Origin: Panax quinquefolius
Lineage: Eukaryota; Streptophyta; Magnoliopsida; Apiales; Araliaceae
DNA length: 64,000 nucleotides
Direction: 5' to 3'
Assembly: GCA_020205615.1 (NCBI GenBank)
Contig: CM035153.1
Span: 80,055,853-80,119,852, forward strand
In this document: one piece after another, positions 46,393 to 58,599 of the stretch
Layout of the letters: each line of letters begins with the position of its first letter
How positions within the stretch are numbered: position 1 is the stretch's first letter
The notes under the pieces: generated by a model
What the model was told of the DNA's origin: nothing
Database searches by the model: none
Seen by the model: the letters and a program-made list of their open reading frames with translations, nothing else
Made by a program: the position numbers and the translations under genes

Positions 46393-48271
46393 TGAAAGTA
46401 GTATGCACACAAGCCAATCATGTTTGATGATAAAGCATATACTTTGTAACAATCTTATTCATTTATTAATAAAAAGTATTAATTTATTAAAGGCTTTTAA
46501 TTATCTACATGATCTTTGTTTTATAATATGTGATAAACCCATAGTTTTAAGCAATGGTTTTAGAATAATGATGATGATCATTCTAATGAGATCTAAATTC
46601 TTAGAAAGCTTAAAACTAAAATAGTTCCCAATCATTGGATTACTAAATTGGGGATTAGTGAATTCGGATAGATTGGTACATCGTTGCTTGCTCATTGAAT
46701 GAGGATGATTGATCTCATGATCATTTGTGTGGAACACTAAAGCAAGTATGTAGGTGCTTATTAGAGAATAAGTCCAATTTGAGCGTGGCTCGCTAAGGAA
46801 TACCTAATGGAGTTTTATTTGCTGTCAATAGGAATTCTGTAGTGATAGTAGTACAAGTAATCCTTGGACTTGAGATCATCATAGTATCTTGTGTATGATG
46901 AGTTATACTTTGACTTATTCCTTAAGACCCTTAGGGTATATCAAAGGGTATGCTTGGGTATAATAAGTTGTACATGGAGATAATGTATGATCAATAAAGA
47001 ATCTACCACTTTTAATAAAAGAAGAGAAATGTCCTATGTGATTCGATAAATGACAACCCAAAGAGTCCTTGGCCAAGGCGTAATAAAATTAGAAAGGAGT
47101 TTCTAATTTGCATTATTTGAGTTAGCATTTAAGGATCGAAATACATATAATTAAATAAAATAAGATTTGACAAGAAATTCCATGTCTTATATTTAATTGG
47201 GACATTGTATGGTGGAAGGATTGAATTATGCGGTAACTATTTACTCAAAGGTTCTTTAATGATTAATGTTGAAATCTATATTATCTGGAAAGTCGTTGAT
47301 CATTGGGGAGGCTTATCCTATTGTAGACTAAATATTATTTATTTAAATAAATTAATTGTTTAATTTATTTATTTAAATAAGATTAGAATTGTTCTAATTG
47401 ATTTATTCACAACCAGTTTAATATGGAGAACCTAAAGGGTCACACCATAAAAGGAAGAATAATTATTTAAGAAGTTAATGGCATAATCGTAATAATATGT
47501 TATGTATATTTAATTTAATCTATGGTGATAGAATAAATTAAATAACTTAATATTTATTATTTAATATTTTAGAAATATTAAATATAAATTAATAAGAGGA
47601 GTCTTATTAATATTATTACAATTATTATTATTTTAATTTCTAAAAGAGTTTAGGAATTAATTTAATATAAGTACTCTCATTTATTCCTAATTGGATTAGG
47701 AAGGAAAATTAGTTAAAGGAGTTTAATTAATTATCTCTAATAAGATTAGGGAGCTTAATTAATTAAAAGAATTTAATTAATTAAATAAAATCCAATTCCT
47801 TAATTGTTAAGGTGGGTTGCCCACATCTATAAATAAGAGGAGTCTTATTATGGGTGCTGGGGGTTGTTGACTTTTACAACATACGACATAATTCCAATTG
47901 TTGGGAGAGTACACCCTTTCTATAGAGATAGAAAACTAGGGTTGAGCCAATATCCCTTCTTCTTGAATCATTATTATTCCTTGGTGGATCACCTCTAGAG
48001 GCCAAACATATGGGTGGCTAACGTTGATCAAAGGAAGGAACAAAACCCCGGTGGATTCAAGTTGAACGCGAAAGGATTTGGAGGTGAACTTGTACCTGAG
48101 GAAGCTCGATCTTCAAGGGTATGATTTTATTCTTTATCTTTTCGTTTAATTAATAATTATGCATAAAGGGTGATCCGGGTATATGGTTTGTAAAATTTTA
48201 AACTCTGATTTTACACGCTTCCGCTTAATTTGTGCAATTTGATTGCGCATACGAATATTACAAACCTAACA
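46393..48271 (+). repeat. Copia P 3' LTR
   Basis: 1879 bp, matching 40254-42139. TATA box (TATAAATA) at 47828-47835. Ends AAACCTAACA before the duplication CACTT. Confidence 0.92.
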
Positions 48272-48685
48272 CACTTAGCAAACTCTCATGCTATAAAAGA
48301 AAAGTAGCACTCCAATCAAACAACATATAAGCATTCATTGTATTGACTGGATTGATACCTGCTATTAAATCCACTGATACAACCGCATCATGGCTAACGT
48401 ACCACTACTAACACCTTTACTTTTATCCGACCCCTTCTTTGGGAAATTTCTTGCCATGTGGTCCAACGACCCCCATACAAAACAACTATGGCTCTTCTTA
48501 GGATTAGGACTATTGGGTAATATATGACCCTCCTATTTACAGTTATAACAAACCCATTTCCCTTTCAGAAAGACTCTTAAATAAGTCTTTCCATATGTCT
48601 TACATGCTTTGATCCTATGCTTGAGATCCCCTTGACCCACTCCTGTATCCCCGGAGTTAAAATTATTTCTTTTTGGCATACTTCC
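48272..48685 (-). pseudogene. Element D gag-protease fragment
   Basis: After the CACTT duplication the sequence 48277-48685 resumes element D on the minus strand and parallels 15975-16440 of element C. It includes the zinc-knuckle region (CYNCK then a stop, about 48530-48560) and the protease start. It is cut at 48686 by the E LTR. The rest of D, including its gag N-terminus and 5' LTR, must lie beyond the window. Confidence 0.8.
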
Positions 48686-51600
48686 TGTAACACCCCCATA
48701 CCTATACTCCCGTGGTATCCGGTATGGTGTTTACAGAGAATTAACATAATGCATTTAAATCTATACACCCATGGTATCTGATTAAAATATTACATTAGAT
48801 AGAGGGACTATCAGATATAATTTCCATAGATTCAAGATTCACAGTATCCCATAACAGATGGTAATTCCCAAGAGAAATATTATTGTGTTTGGATACCCTC
48901 ACTTGAATATATGAACTGTATCTGTGACTAGAGTCTATCTATCCAAAATTCAGAGTATCAATATTAACATGAACAGTCCATATTACCAATACCCTCACCC
49001 AGATGTATAGTCTATATCATGTGAATATATACTATCATATCGATAGTAACTATCTATCTGAAATTCAGAGTATTAATAACAACATGAATAGTCCATGCTA
49101 TTAACACCCTCACTCAGATAAATAGATCCCAAGGATCTCAACTAGAATAGAAGACATCTAATTTTACATCTATGTATGTAAGAAAACACGGTTGCGGAAA
49201 TAAAAGATGTTATATATCTATATCATCATATTATGATTCGATTACAAAATTCTCATAACGAGTTCTTATTACAAGGTATTCATACAGACAAGAATATAAT
49301 CTAATCTATGTAGGGACGCTTCCCTTTATCTACTCCAGATGTTCCAGGATTACTATCTAACACTGCAAAGGGAATAATTTGCAAGGGTGAGCTATGACAT
49401 GCTCAGTAAGTTGTATATTTATAACAATATAGGATTTGAAGAATTATAACAATTCAAATTTCAACTGATAGTTGTTACCATTTTTGGATTTTTAATTCCA
49501 ACTAGTTTTGGAATTTTTATCATTTCTGCCAGTCACAAAGACTTAGAAATTTTTTTCAGATGTGAGATAGGGGATCAGCCTATTCAACATCTTAGGAGTA
49601 TGCATCTCATCCTACTAGTGCTTAACATACACTAAACTCATTGTCAATATATTCACTTACTAAACATCGTTCCCTTACGGGATACTCAACTTCAGTATAA
49701 GATTGTCTTACTAAAATAATTTGGCTTGACACAACAGTTTATGCTCAATAAATAATATCATATGGATAAATAATTCATTTGTTAGTTATGTTGGAACTAT
49801 AGCAATAACTTTTCAATAATAGGTAATTCAATGTAGGTGTATTATATCAGCAGTATATCAAGATAGAATCTTGTTCAGCGAATAAACATGGTTGATAAAT
49901 TTTACATAAGTAATAAAATTGGGTATAGGAGACTTGCCTGAGCGTAGATCAGTCAAGCTATACTATTTGAACGCTAATAAGTACCTATGACGTTCAAAAA
50001 TATAAATCTAACACGTTAGTATTGATAACAATACTCAAATAAAACATTTATTTAATACCGCGTTAGATTTAATAGGGTTTGACTTTTAATACCTTTGATA
50101 AATGAACTAAATTTTATTTATAAAATTTGGTTATATTTTTAAATAATTTAATTATCCTTATAATATATTTTAGAAGGTTTAAAATATTTTTAAATTATTT
50201 ATTAATCCTTTAAATAATTTTTAAATCATTTATTTCTATTTATAAGTAATTTATATTTACTAAAATTTTATAAAAACATTATTTAATATTATTAAATAAT
50301 TTATAATCATTTATTATGATTTTTATTTCAATAATAATATTTTTAAATAATTATTTAGTATTTAAAAGTAATTATTCTAATTACTTTATTAATAAGTTAA
50401 TTATAAATAATATCTAAATAAGATAGAATAATTATTATATTTTTGTTGAAATATCGTAAATAATTTATAATAATTTAATATAGTTTTTAAAACCTGCTTT
50501 TATTAATTATTTCTAATTTTTATAATTTATTTTTAAGAAAATAATTTACGTCATCATTAAAGCTCTACAAAGGATGTAAAGTGTCATTATAGAGGGTGTT
50601 CTTGAGTTTCTAAGCACCGCTGGTCATGGTCGTGTGACCAGTTTGACCATCAAATAGCTCGTTACTGGTAATGATTTTTGGTTAGATCAAGTATTGGTGT
50701 TGTAGTACTCATACAATAGTACAAGATCAAGTAATAATCAGGCTTTAATCTACATCTAACAAAAAATTATAAAGGTCCAAAGTTATCTTTGTCGAGTCGT
50801 TTCTTGGGTTTACGGGTAACCCGAGCGATTAGGTCATGGCCGGGTCAACTAAGCCAGTGGCTTGAATAACTTTGATTCTGTATATTAGATGTATGTTTTG
50901 TTTGTTGTAACATGTAGTCTATATGTCAGGGTACATATATATAACATTAACATGAACAAATCTTAATTCTAAGATCTCTATTTATGCTCGTCAAAGTACA
51001 GCTACCGACTGTTCTTCGTGTTCTTCAGTTTCTGGAAAAAACCCAGAAACTTAGTCATGCTCGGTCAACTACTTTTGACCAATAATTCTGGTAATCCTAT
51101 GAGTTGTTTGTTCGATTGAAGATTGTAGATATGTAGTATGTATAACAGGGTACCAGTATATAACAAAAACTTAAACAATTAACAATCAGAAGACGATTAA
51201 GCGAATTGGTCAAAGTAGCTTGGGTTCAATCGTTTTGAGCTTTACGGGCAACCCAGAAAACCAACTTCCGTGAGCATCCAATAACCCACTTTGACAGCTT
51301 ATATCTTGGAATCTATGGTTCATCTGAACCTGTTTTCTTTTCCAGATTAAAGACCTACTAACAGGCTACAAATACCAATCAATTAACAGACCAAATCATA
51401 AACACACATGAATCTAAAACCCCTGACATTCGGCTGTCAGACCATTTTTTTTCAAAATTTTCAGATTTCATAAAACGCTTAATTAAGGCATCTAGATGTT
51501 ATGAAAACGTGTTCTATCACTCTAGCATACTTTCTACATCCTAATATATAATTCTAAACATCCAAACAACAAAATTAACAAAGGATCAAAGAACTAATTA

Positions 51601-51744
51601 TAAACTAGGGTTTACACCTTAACTTATTCAATTCTTGATTCTATCTTCTGATCTTGTTGTTGTTAACACCCAGGCTTGATATGGTAGGTTTATAAGTGTA
51701 TCTAGGCTTTGAGAATTCATGAGTTTGCTCAGCCCTAAGGTTCC

Positions 51745-51752
51745 TATTTATA
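51745..51752 (-). promoter_or_regulatory. TATA box of E LTR
   Basis: It reads TATAAATA on the minus strand in the context GAATTCTATAAATAGGAACC. It is about 0.65 kb from the upstream LTR end once the A insertion is removed. Confidence 0.55.
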
Positions 51753-51913
51753 GAATTCTTCAACTTGGCTTTTTGGTCATTTTTCCACCTACTTGCCTCC
51801 ATAAAGATCTGATTTGTGACTCTTCTGCTGATTGGGTGTTTGGAAGCATGTCATATGATGTCTTGGAACTTGAAATGGTGACTCCCAACCTACTTATGAG
51901 CTAGTTGCTCAAA

Positions 51914-51918
51914 TTAGT
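51914..51918. repeat. Target site duplication TTAGT (left)
   Basis: It is repeated at 62192-62196, flanking element A exactly. Confidence 0.9.
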
Positions 51919-52469
51919 TGTGACGTCCCCAAAATAGGTATACATCACCCATTCTGAGTTGTCAATACATGGTACAGAAACAACTACAACTTTATTATTA
52001 CAACAGTAAAACTGTGAGTTTAAATACAAATATTATCTTCTAGACAATATTTATACTCACATAAATCCTCATCACATTTATTGATACATTATTTTACAAA
52101 AATGGTGAGGACTACTAAACAATCCTTTCTAAAACCTTCATTCCATACCCCAGGCTGCGTACTGCTATATTCTCGCCTCCCCGAGAAGAATGGAACAAAA
52201 AGGAAAAGGGTGAGCTCAACTAGCTCGAAGAAAGAATATTATGACTAAGATAATATACAACAAATTATCGTTAGTCTTCAACAGGAAAAATTTAATAGAA
52301 TACAATAGACAACAAATTTTCAATCAATATTCGCAATGGAAATAATAATTCATTAGAAGAGTTAAGTAGAGAATGCAAACTACTATATTCTATGTATGAA
52401 TTTAAAAGTTCATCGTCTATCTTTTATCCCCATAACAACAATCAATATACATCTCGAATCAAATATTCA

Positions 52470-52710
52470 TCTTTGCACTACTGGGCCAAAGATATTCATC
52501 ATCGATTAGTCATGTTCATTTAAACACTGTTCATCTTTTGCACTACAGGCCAAAGATATTAATCGATCGGTCATCGTTTCATCTCAACACTTGTTCATCT
52601 TTGCACTACTGGCCAAAGATATTCTTCAAAATCATTCATCTTTGCACTACTGAGCCAAAGATATTCTTGAAAATCATTCATCTTTGCACTCTGAGGCCAA
52701 AGATATTCAA
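52470..52710. repeat. Tandem array CATCTTTGCACTAC...GCCAAAGATATTC
   Basis: Five units of about 40-60 bp in the A 3' LTR. Flanks are invariant, but the few bases between CACTAC and GCCAAAG differ in every unit. The 5' LTR carries the same array (59995-60245). Confidence 0.85.
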
Positions 52711-52949
52711 TAATATCATCATTTAAGGCCGAGGATGATGAAAAATATTTTTAAAGAACGAATCCAAAGAAACAAAATGACAAGGATTAAGGATTAAGGA
52801 TTAAATACTTTGTTTTATCCATGTCCAACAATACCCCAAAAATAATCACAAAGGTGTAAAATTCAAGAATGATCAAAACATGGATACAATCAAAGCTAGT
52901 ATCCAAAATAGATGATTTGGACAAAAAGAAGAAATTTTATTTTTTGGTG

Positions 52950-53162
52950 AATAGTGTAGATATCGTGAATAGTCTTGATATCGTGAATAGTCTTGATATA
53001 TCGTGAATAATCCAGTATATCATGAATAGTAAATCCGACACCAAAAGATAGAAATTCCACAAAAACATCTTCACGCTTCATGAATAGTACTCGTGAATAG
53101 TAACTCATGAATAGTAACTCATGAATAGTAACTCGTGAATAGTAACTCATGAATAGTAACCC
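52950..53162. repeat. Tandem array of TGAATAGT units
   Basis: About ten units of 14-18 bp, first CGTGAATAGTCTTGATAT-like, then ACTCATGAATAGTA-like. The same array lies at 60470-60690. It is downstream of the TATA box on the transcribed strand. Confidence 0.85.
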
Positions 53163-53433
53163 CGACATGAAAAAATTCCAAATTTGATAAAAACTTCAGA
53201 TCAACATTTCAACATAATGATATTGAAGAAATAATATCATTACGAAAAAATAATAATATCCCTTACCTCAAAGAATCAGTACTTCGGAAGGAAAGGTCGG
53301 AAGTGATGCTGAATGAAACTTGTACTGAACAGCCACTCTCAAAGTATCTAAATACTCACAAAATACGCTCAATAATATAGAGAGAGAGAAAACTTTGTTT
53401 ACGGTGTGATTTTCAATTCTAACTTAGCCCCTC

Positions 53434-53441
53434 TATTTATA
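53434..53441 (-). promoter_or_regulatory. TATA box of A 3' LTR
   Basis: TATAAATA on the minus strand, context CCTATAAATAGAGG. The matching box in the 5' LTR is at 60968-60975. Confidence 0.6.
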
Positions 53442-54676
53442 GGAAAATGTTAGCCCACCAAGGACTTGACTTCTTTACACCGATGGCTTTACCTCGCTAC
53501 TATTGCCACCCACCACATTTGAAATAAAATTCAGCACATTTCTTCACCAACCACAAGTGGGGCCCACTCAATTCTAGAATTTTCCACCAAAATCAATTAT
53601 AAACCTAATTTTGAATCAGATAATTCCTCTTAAAATTCACAACAAATCATTCGTGCATTTTTAACGGTTCAAAATTTGTGGACATATACTCAACTTATGT
53701 ATGTATAACATACCCAAAAATTACCACAATCCAACGGTCGGATTAAAAATTATAACCCCATGATATATCTCAAAACCCCTAATTTAATTTTTAATACCTC
53801 CAATCTGCGGTAAAATCTTGATAAAACACCTCAACAATAATTTCTTCATTTATAACCACATAAATAAATCCATCATTTATATCCACATAAAATAAATATT
53901 TCTTTATCATATGAATCAATAATTAATTATTCACAAATAATATTACAGAATCACAATTATGACAACCAGGCCGTTCCCAGGAAAGAGGGGGCTTTCCGAT
54001 AAGGATTTCTCCTTCTTGGCGCAATTAGGTGACCAAACCTCTCCTTGATGAAACTTTCTAGACATTGCCAATAATGCTATCTAATAATATTATTCAAATA
54101 ATATGAATTATTGATCTGATAATGGAGATAATGTGCAATGACAATTATTGAACAACAATAATATAAAATATCAACGCAGCAATTATTGAATCAATAAAAT
54201 AAAATATTGAGCGATAACTCATGTGAAAATTATTGAGTAGTGCCTTCTTACGTAAGGATCAATAATTCAACAATCTTGTATGCAATCTGGTATGCAACTC
54301 TTTATGCAACCACGCGTATTCAGTATTTTTAACCACCGGGGTATTCCAATGATCTTAACTTGTAACAACTACTGTGAGTTATTTTTAACCAACTTATATT
54401 TGTCGTTTTCTTCATCCAATCGCTTTCCGTTATGGGGCCCACACATGGTCGCTGCACTTGGTCGCATTTAATATTTCCCGAAGCGATCATCTGAATATTC
54501 CACGACCAAACGAATATTCCCCGACAACAATGAATATTTTATAACCACTTGCTTATTTTGAAATATTTGCGTATTTAACCCTTAACTATCCACATTAATC
54601 AAATCAACCCTTACTATTTCAAAATAATAAATAAAGGAAATTCCTTTTTATTTAAAAAAAAATTTTTGGTCTTACA

Positions 54677-54690
54677 ACCTCCCCTTCTTA
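54677..54690 (-). promoter_or_regulatory. Polypurine tract of element A
   Basis: On the minus strand AAGAAGGGGAGGT lies directly before TGTAAGACC, the LTR start. Confidence 0.75.
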
Positions 54691-54950
54691 TGAAATTTCG
54701 TCCTCGAAATTGACGTACGTACCTGGTGTTTCGAAAAGGTGAGGATACCTCGCTTTCATTTCCGTTTCCAATTCCCAGGTCATTTCCTCTATAGCATGAT
54801 TCCTCCACAAAACTTTAACTTGTGGTATGACCTTTCTTGTAGGGGACATGCTCCTTCCTATCCAAGATCTTGATAGGTACCTCCTCATCACGTTAAGTCT
54901 TCTGGCTATCTCGTCCTGGTTCTAACTCAATAACGTGGTTCGGGTCTTTC
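54691..54950 (-). pseudogene. Element A chromodomain-like C-terminus
   Basis: The minus-strand frame 54688-54891 reads PTRKVIPQVKVLWRNH, EEMTWELETEMKARYPHLF and ends in FEDEIS. This tail after integrase is the diverged chromodomain of Tekay/Del elements. It is separated from the integrase GPF segment by a frameshift. Confidence 0.75.
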
Positions 54951-55330
54951 ACATATTTACTGAAGTACGATATGTGAAACACATTATGAACACGAGACAT
55001 ACTTTCGGAGGTAACGCAAGTCTATAGGCTACATTTCCTACTCGGTCGAAGAATTTGAAATGGACCAATAAATCGTGGATTGAGCTTTCCTCTCTTCCCA
55101 AATCTTGTAACTCCCTTCCATGGAGCAACTCGCAACAATACATGATCCCCTACATTAAATTCCACGTCCTTTCGATGAAGATCCGCATAACTCTTTTGTC
55201 GATCTTGAGCCGCTTTGTATCGTTGTCGAATCATTTGGATCTTTTCGGTGAGTCATATACGTACTAACTTTCGGGTCCCAACAATGTTGCTTCACCCACC
55301 TCATCCCAACATATTGGAGAGCGACATTTT
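54951..55330 (-). pseudogene. Element A integrase C-terminal domain
   Basis: The minus-strand frame 55022-55234 includes DRQKSYADLHRKDVEF, VGDHVLLRVAPWKGV and KLNPRFIGPFQIL, the GPY/F module that follows the integrase core. A frameshift near 55030 splits off the following LPP.VH-type segment, which is readable in another frame at 54949-55143. Confidence 0.78.
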
Positions 55331-55437
55331 CGTCCCATATAATGCTTCAAATGGAGCCACACCTATACTTGCACGATAATCTGTTGTTGTAGGAGAATTC
55401 CACCAATGGTAAATACTTATCCCAACCGCCTTGAAGT

Positions 55438-55960
55438 CTAGGACACGAGTCTTAATAAATCTTCAAGAGTTTGAATAGTCCTCTCGATTGTCCGTCTGGT
55501 TTGGGGATGGTATGCTGAACTAAATCGCAAATCCGTGCCCATAGCTTTTTGCAAGCTAACCCAAAATCTTGAAGTGAATCTTGGGTCACGATCCGAAACT
55601 ATGGATACAGGCATGCCATGCAACCTCACAATCTCATTTACGTACATACTAGCAAGACGTTCAAGTGAATAAGTCTCCCGTATCGGCAAGAAATGAGCAG
55701 ACTTGGTTAATCTATCAACAATAACCCAAATAGCATTGATGCCTTGAGAAACCGTAGGAAGACCCGTAACGAAATCCATGGTAATGTGTTCCCACTTCCA
55801 TTCCGGAATCTCAAGTGGTTGCAACGGACCCTTAGGTACTAGATGCTCCGCCTTTACACGTTGGCAAGTTAAACACATCGAGATAAACTTTGCAATCTCT
55901 CTCTTCATATTATTCCACCAAAATGTATGTCAAGATCACGATACATTTTAGTACTTCCGA
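55438..55960 (-). pseudogene. Element A integrase zinc finger and core
   Basis: A 156-codon open frame on the minus strand: MKREIAKFISMCLTCQRVK (zinc-finger cysteines), then HITMDFVTGLP with the first catalytic Asp, [12 protein letters not shown] with the second, and [11 protein letters not shown] with the Glu. The normally conserved DGQSERT reads RRTIERT. A frame break lies before the start and at the C-terminus (GSW.DHLP region, about 55400-55440). Confidence 0.85.
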
Positions 55961-56250
55961 GATGGATTGCAAATGGTGTATTGTGTGCCTCCATCATAAT
56001 CTTGTACTTCAAATCGTAGTCGTTAGGAACACAAAGTCTAGAGTGGACTCAAGTATTCCTTCTTCATCAATTCTCGCTTAGGAATAGCTCCTTCTTGTAC
56101 TTTCTTCTTCATACGTATCATTTCAAGCCCAGGTGGCTTGAGCAACCTTAACTTTTTCTATTAAAGTTGGCTCTATCATGTATACTTGACATCATCGCTT
56201 TTCGTTCCGCATATGATCTTCTACTCAATGCGTCGCCTACCACGTTCGCT

Positions 56251-56590
56251 TTACCGGGATGGTATTGAATAATAGTGTGGTCGTAGTCTTTCAATAGCTC
56301 GAGCCAACGTCATTTGCCGCATGTTGAGTTCTTTTTGAGTGAAGAAATATTTAAGGCTTTTATGGTCCGAATATATCTCCACTTTCCCCCATATAGATAG
56401 TGCCTCCATATCTTTAAGCAAAATCGATTGGGCCGCTAACTCTAGATCATGAGTAGGATAATTCCTCTCATACTCTTTAAGTTGTCGCGAGGCATAGGCT
56501 ATGACTTTCCCACGTGCATGAGAACACATCCTAACCCTTTGCTCAAGCATCATTGTGAGATAACAAATCCATCCGAACCGGATGGTATTG
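56251..56590 (-). pseudogene. Element A RNase H
   Basis: The minus-strand frame 56251-56553 contains [39 protein letters not shown] and TQKELNMRQ, the gypsy RNase H core. The first catalytic segment (YSDAS-like) is broken by a frameshift near 56550-56600. It would remove the RNA strand during reverse transcription. Confidence 0.8.
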
Positions 56591-57480
56591 TTAGAACAGT
56601 CTTAAAATAAGTCTCCTCTTAAGCTCTTGGAAACTTTTCTCGCATTCTTCGCTCCAAACGAATTTCGTATCCTTTCGAGTTAGCTGAGTTAATGGAGTAG
56701 CGATTCGAGAAAACCCTTCCACGAATCTCCGATAATAACCAGCTAAGCCCAAAAAGCTACGTACTTCAGTCACCGACTTCGGTTGCTCCCAACTTTGTAT
56801 TGCTTCAATCTTCGCCGGATCAACAGATACTCCATGTTTTGACACCACATGCCCAAGAAATGCTACTTCCTCAAGCCAGAACTCGCATTTCTTCAATTTG
56901 GCATATAGTTGGTTTTCACGAAGCCTTTGGAGTACCAGCTTCAAATGGTGCTCATGATCTTCACGACTTTTGGAATATATAAGGATGTCATCAATAAAGA
57001 CAACAACGAACTGATCCAAATATTCCTTGAATACTCGGTTCATCATATCCATGAAAGCCGCATGAGCATTAGTTAGTCCGAAAGACATGACTAAGAATTC
57101 ATAATGCCCATACCGAGGTTTAAAGGCGGTCTTTGGAATATCCTCGATTCTAATTTTCACCGATGATATCCGAATCGAAGATCGATTTTTGAAAAGAATT
57201 GTGCCCCTTGCAATTCGGTCAAACAAGTCATCAATACGAGGTAGAGGATACCTATTCTTGATGGTGACATGGTTCAATTCCAGATAGTCAATACAAAAAT
57301 CGCATACTCCCGTCTTTCTTTTTACAAATAAAACAGGAGCACCCCAAGGAGATGTACTAGGGGCCGAATGAAACCGATGTCCAACAATTCACAGAGTTGG
57401 ACCTTTAACTCCCGAAGTTCAATAGGAGCCATTCGATATGGGGTTTTAGAAATGGGCTTTGTACGGGTTCAAGATCAATA
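56591..57480 (-). pseudogene. Element A reverse transcriptase
   Basis: A 228-codon open frame (56591-57277, minus). It includes [53 protein letters not shown] (catalytic FIDD), [16 protein letters not shown] and [17 protein letters not shown]. The block holding the first palm Asp (FSKIDLRSGYHQ in relatives) reads [11 protein letters not shown] because of a local frame disturbance near 57170-57195. The RT N-terminus continues to about 57480 in other frames. Confidence 0.85.
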
Positions 57481-57626
57481 AAGAATTCAACTTCACGTTA
57501 CGGGGTAGGCCGGAAGTTCTTCTAGAAATCGTCGGGGAAAGTCAATAACAACAGAATATTATTCAAATTTGACGTGTCTTTATTCAAATCCATAACATGG
57601 GCTAAGAAAGCTTGACATCCGCTTTT

Positions 57627-58060
57627 TCATAAACGAATAGCTTTATGATTAGATATGATAGTGATTGATTTTAATGGTTTAGTTGCTTGAATTGCATACA
57701 CAGGTTGGTTAGGAATATGAAAACTAACAACCTTACGAAAACAATCAATTTTGGCATGATGAGTAGTTAACCAATCAATCCCTAAAATCACATCAAAAGC
57801 AAGTATCTTTAAAGAGATAAGGTCAATGTAAGGTAATGGTGCCAACTTGAATCAAACAAGATTTATAAGCGAGGATGTGATGAAAGTTTCTCCTAACGGA
57901 GTTTCCACAGATAGATCAAAGTCTAATTTCTCCGGAGTTAAGTTTAAACGCGTTGAGCACATGCGGAGAGATAAATGAATGGGTAGCACCTAGATCAAGT
58001 AAGGTATAAACTTCGCAAGAATTTATAAATAGCTTACCCGTGATCACCTCGTTTGGGTTC
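57627..58060 (-). pseudogene. Element A aspartic protease
   Basis: On the minus strand, TLLDLGATHSFIS (about 57985-58020) is the active-site block, with Asp-Leu-Gly instead of Asp-Ser-Gly. The open frame 57627-57845 follows with FDVILGIDWLTTHHAKID. A frameshift lies between. The protease would cleave the gag-pol polyprotein. Confidence 0.78.
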
Positions 58061-58164
58061 CTCGCATTATGACCGATCCACAACAAACGCTCTTCCGGAA
58101 TCGTTGACTTTGACTTTTACGGGACGATCTTTTGAGTCACCGTCCCCATTGAACTAGGTTTCAC

Positions 58165-58300
58165 TGCTGTCTAATCTCGAAAGCGATATGTCCTTCCTTT
58201 CCACAACTATAGCATACCTTGAACTGTTGTGGGCGGTTTGACCGATATGTCCCTCTTTTCCGCATTTGTAGCATATGGCCGGTGGTCGATCTCCTCCCTT
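58165..58300 (-). pseudogene. Element A gag zinc knuckles
   Basis: Two knuckle-like segments on the minus strand, CYKCGKEGHIGQT near 58240-58285 and CYSCGKEGHIAF near 58180-58220, in different frames. The fourth ligand Cys is not readable in either. They belong to the nucleocapsid part of gag. Confidence 0.65.
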
Positions 58301-58599
58301 AGAACCGATTCTTTGCAAGACTGTCGTCTTCACATAGTCGTTGTTAAATCTCCTCTTTTAAAATCTCCTCCCGACTCGCTTCTTCATTTTTCATGACCAT
58401 GATTACCACCAGAGTGGTTACCATTTCTGTCCGTCTGTTTCTTTCTCCGAGTTATCATTATTCTGCTGATCGCTATCTCGATACGATCCTGGTTATGGTC
58501 CTCATTGACCGTACTCGTTATCTCGCTCTAATAATTGAGCCTGCTTTTAACATCCTGAATAAAGAGAAAGTTTATGAGAAATGAGATCTTGGCGTATCT

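Larger units (their letters stand above)
40254..48271 (+). mobile_element. Complete but defective Ty1/copia element P
   Basis: An 8.0-kb element on the plus strand with 5' LTR 40254-42139, PBS 42141-42152, remnants of gag, protease, integrase, RT and RNase H, a purine tract at 46380-46392 and 3' LTR 46393-48271. It is flanked by a perfect 5-bp duplication CACTT (40249-40253 and 48272-48276) and inserted in the gag-protease region of element D. The coding region is riddled with stops and has a large RT deletion, yet the LTRs are nearly identical. It probably moved using enzymes supplied by another copy. Confidence 0.92.
48686..51918 (-). mobile_element. Element E 3' LTR, first part
   Basis: It begins TGTAACACCCCC, the same terminus as at 250. 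It is interrupted at 51919 by element A, and the LTR resumes at 62197 and ends at 62678, for a total of about 3.7 kb. It has the GAGC/GCTC hairpin (49388-49406), a long AT-rich tract (50040-50560) and a minus-strand TATA box at 51745-51752. The flank before it is CTTCC in element D. The small open frame at 51719-51904 has no recognisable product. Confidence 0.88.
51919..54676 (-). repeat. Element A 3' LTR
   Basis: 2758 bp, TGTGACGTCCCCAAAATAGG to TTGGTCTTACA. It contains two tandem arrays (52470-52710 and 52950-53162), the GAGC/GCTC hairpin (52210-52228) and a TATA box (53434-53441, minus). Similar throughout to 59452-62191. Confidence 0.93.

Noticed and set aside
52470..52710. Regular repeat-spacer pattern resembling a CRISPR array
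   Set aside because: The spacers are related to each other, the array is inside a gypsy LTR and is duplicated in its partner LTR, and the DNA is plant nuclear. It is an LTR tandem repeat.
52896..53168. 90-codon frame with repeated HELLFMSYYSR-like words
   Set aside because: It is a translation of the TGAATAGT tandem array in the A 3' LTR.
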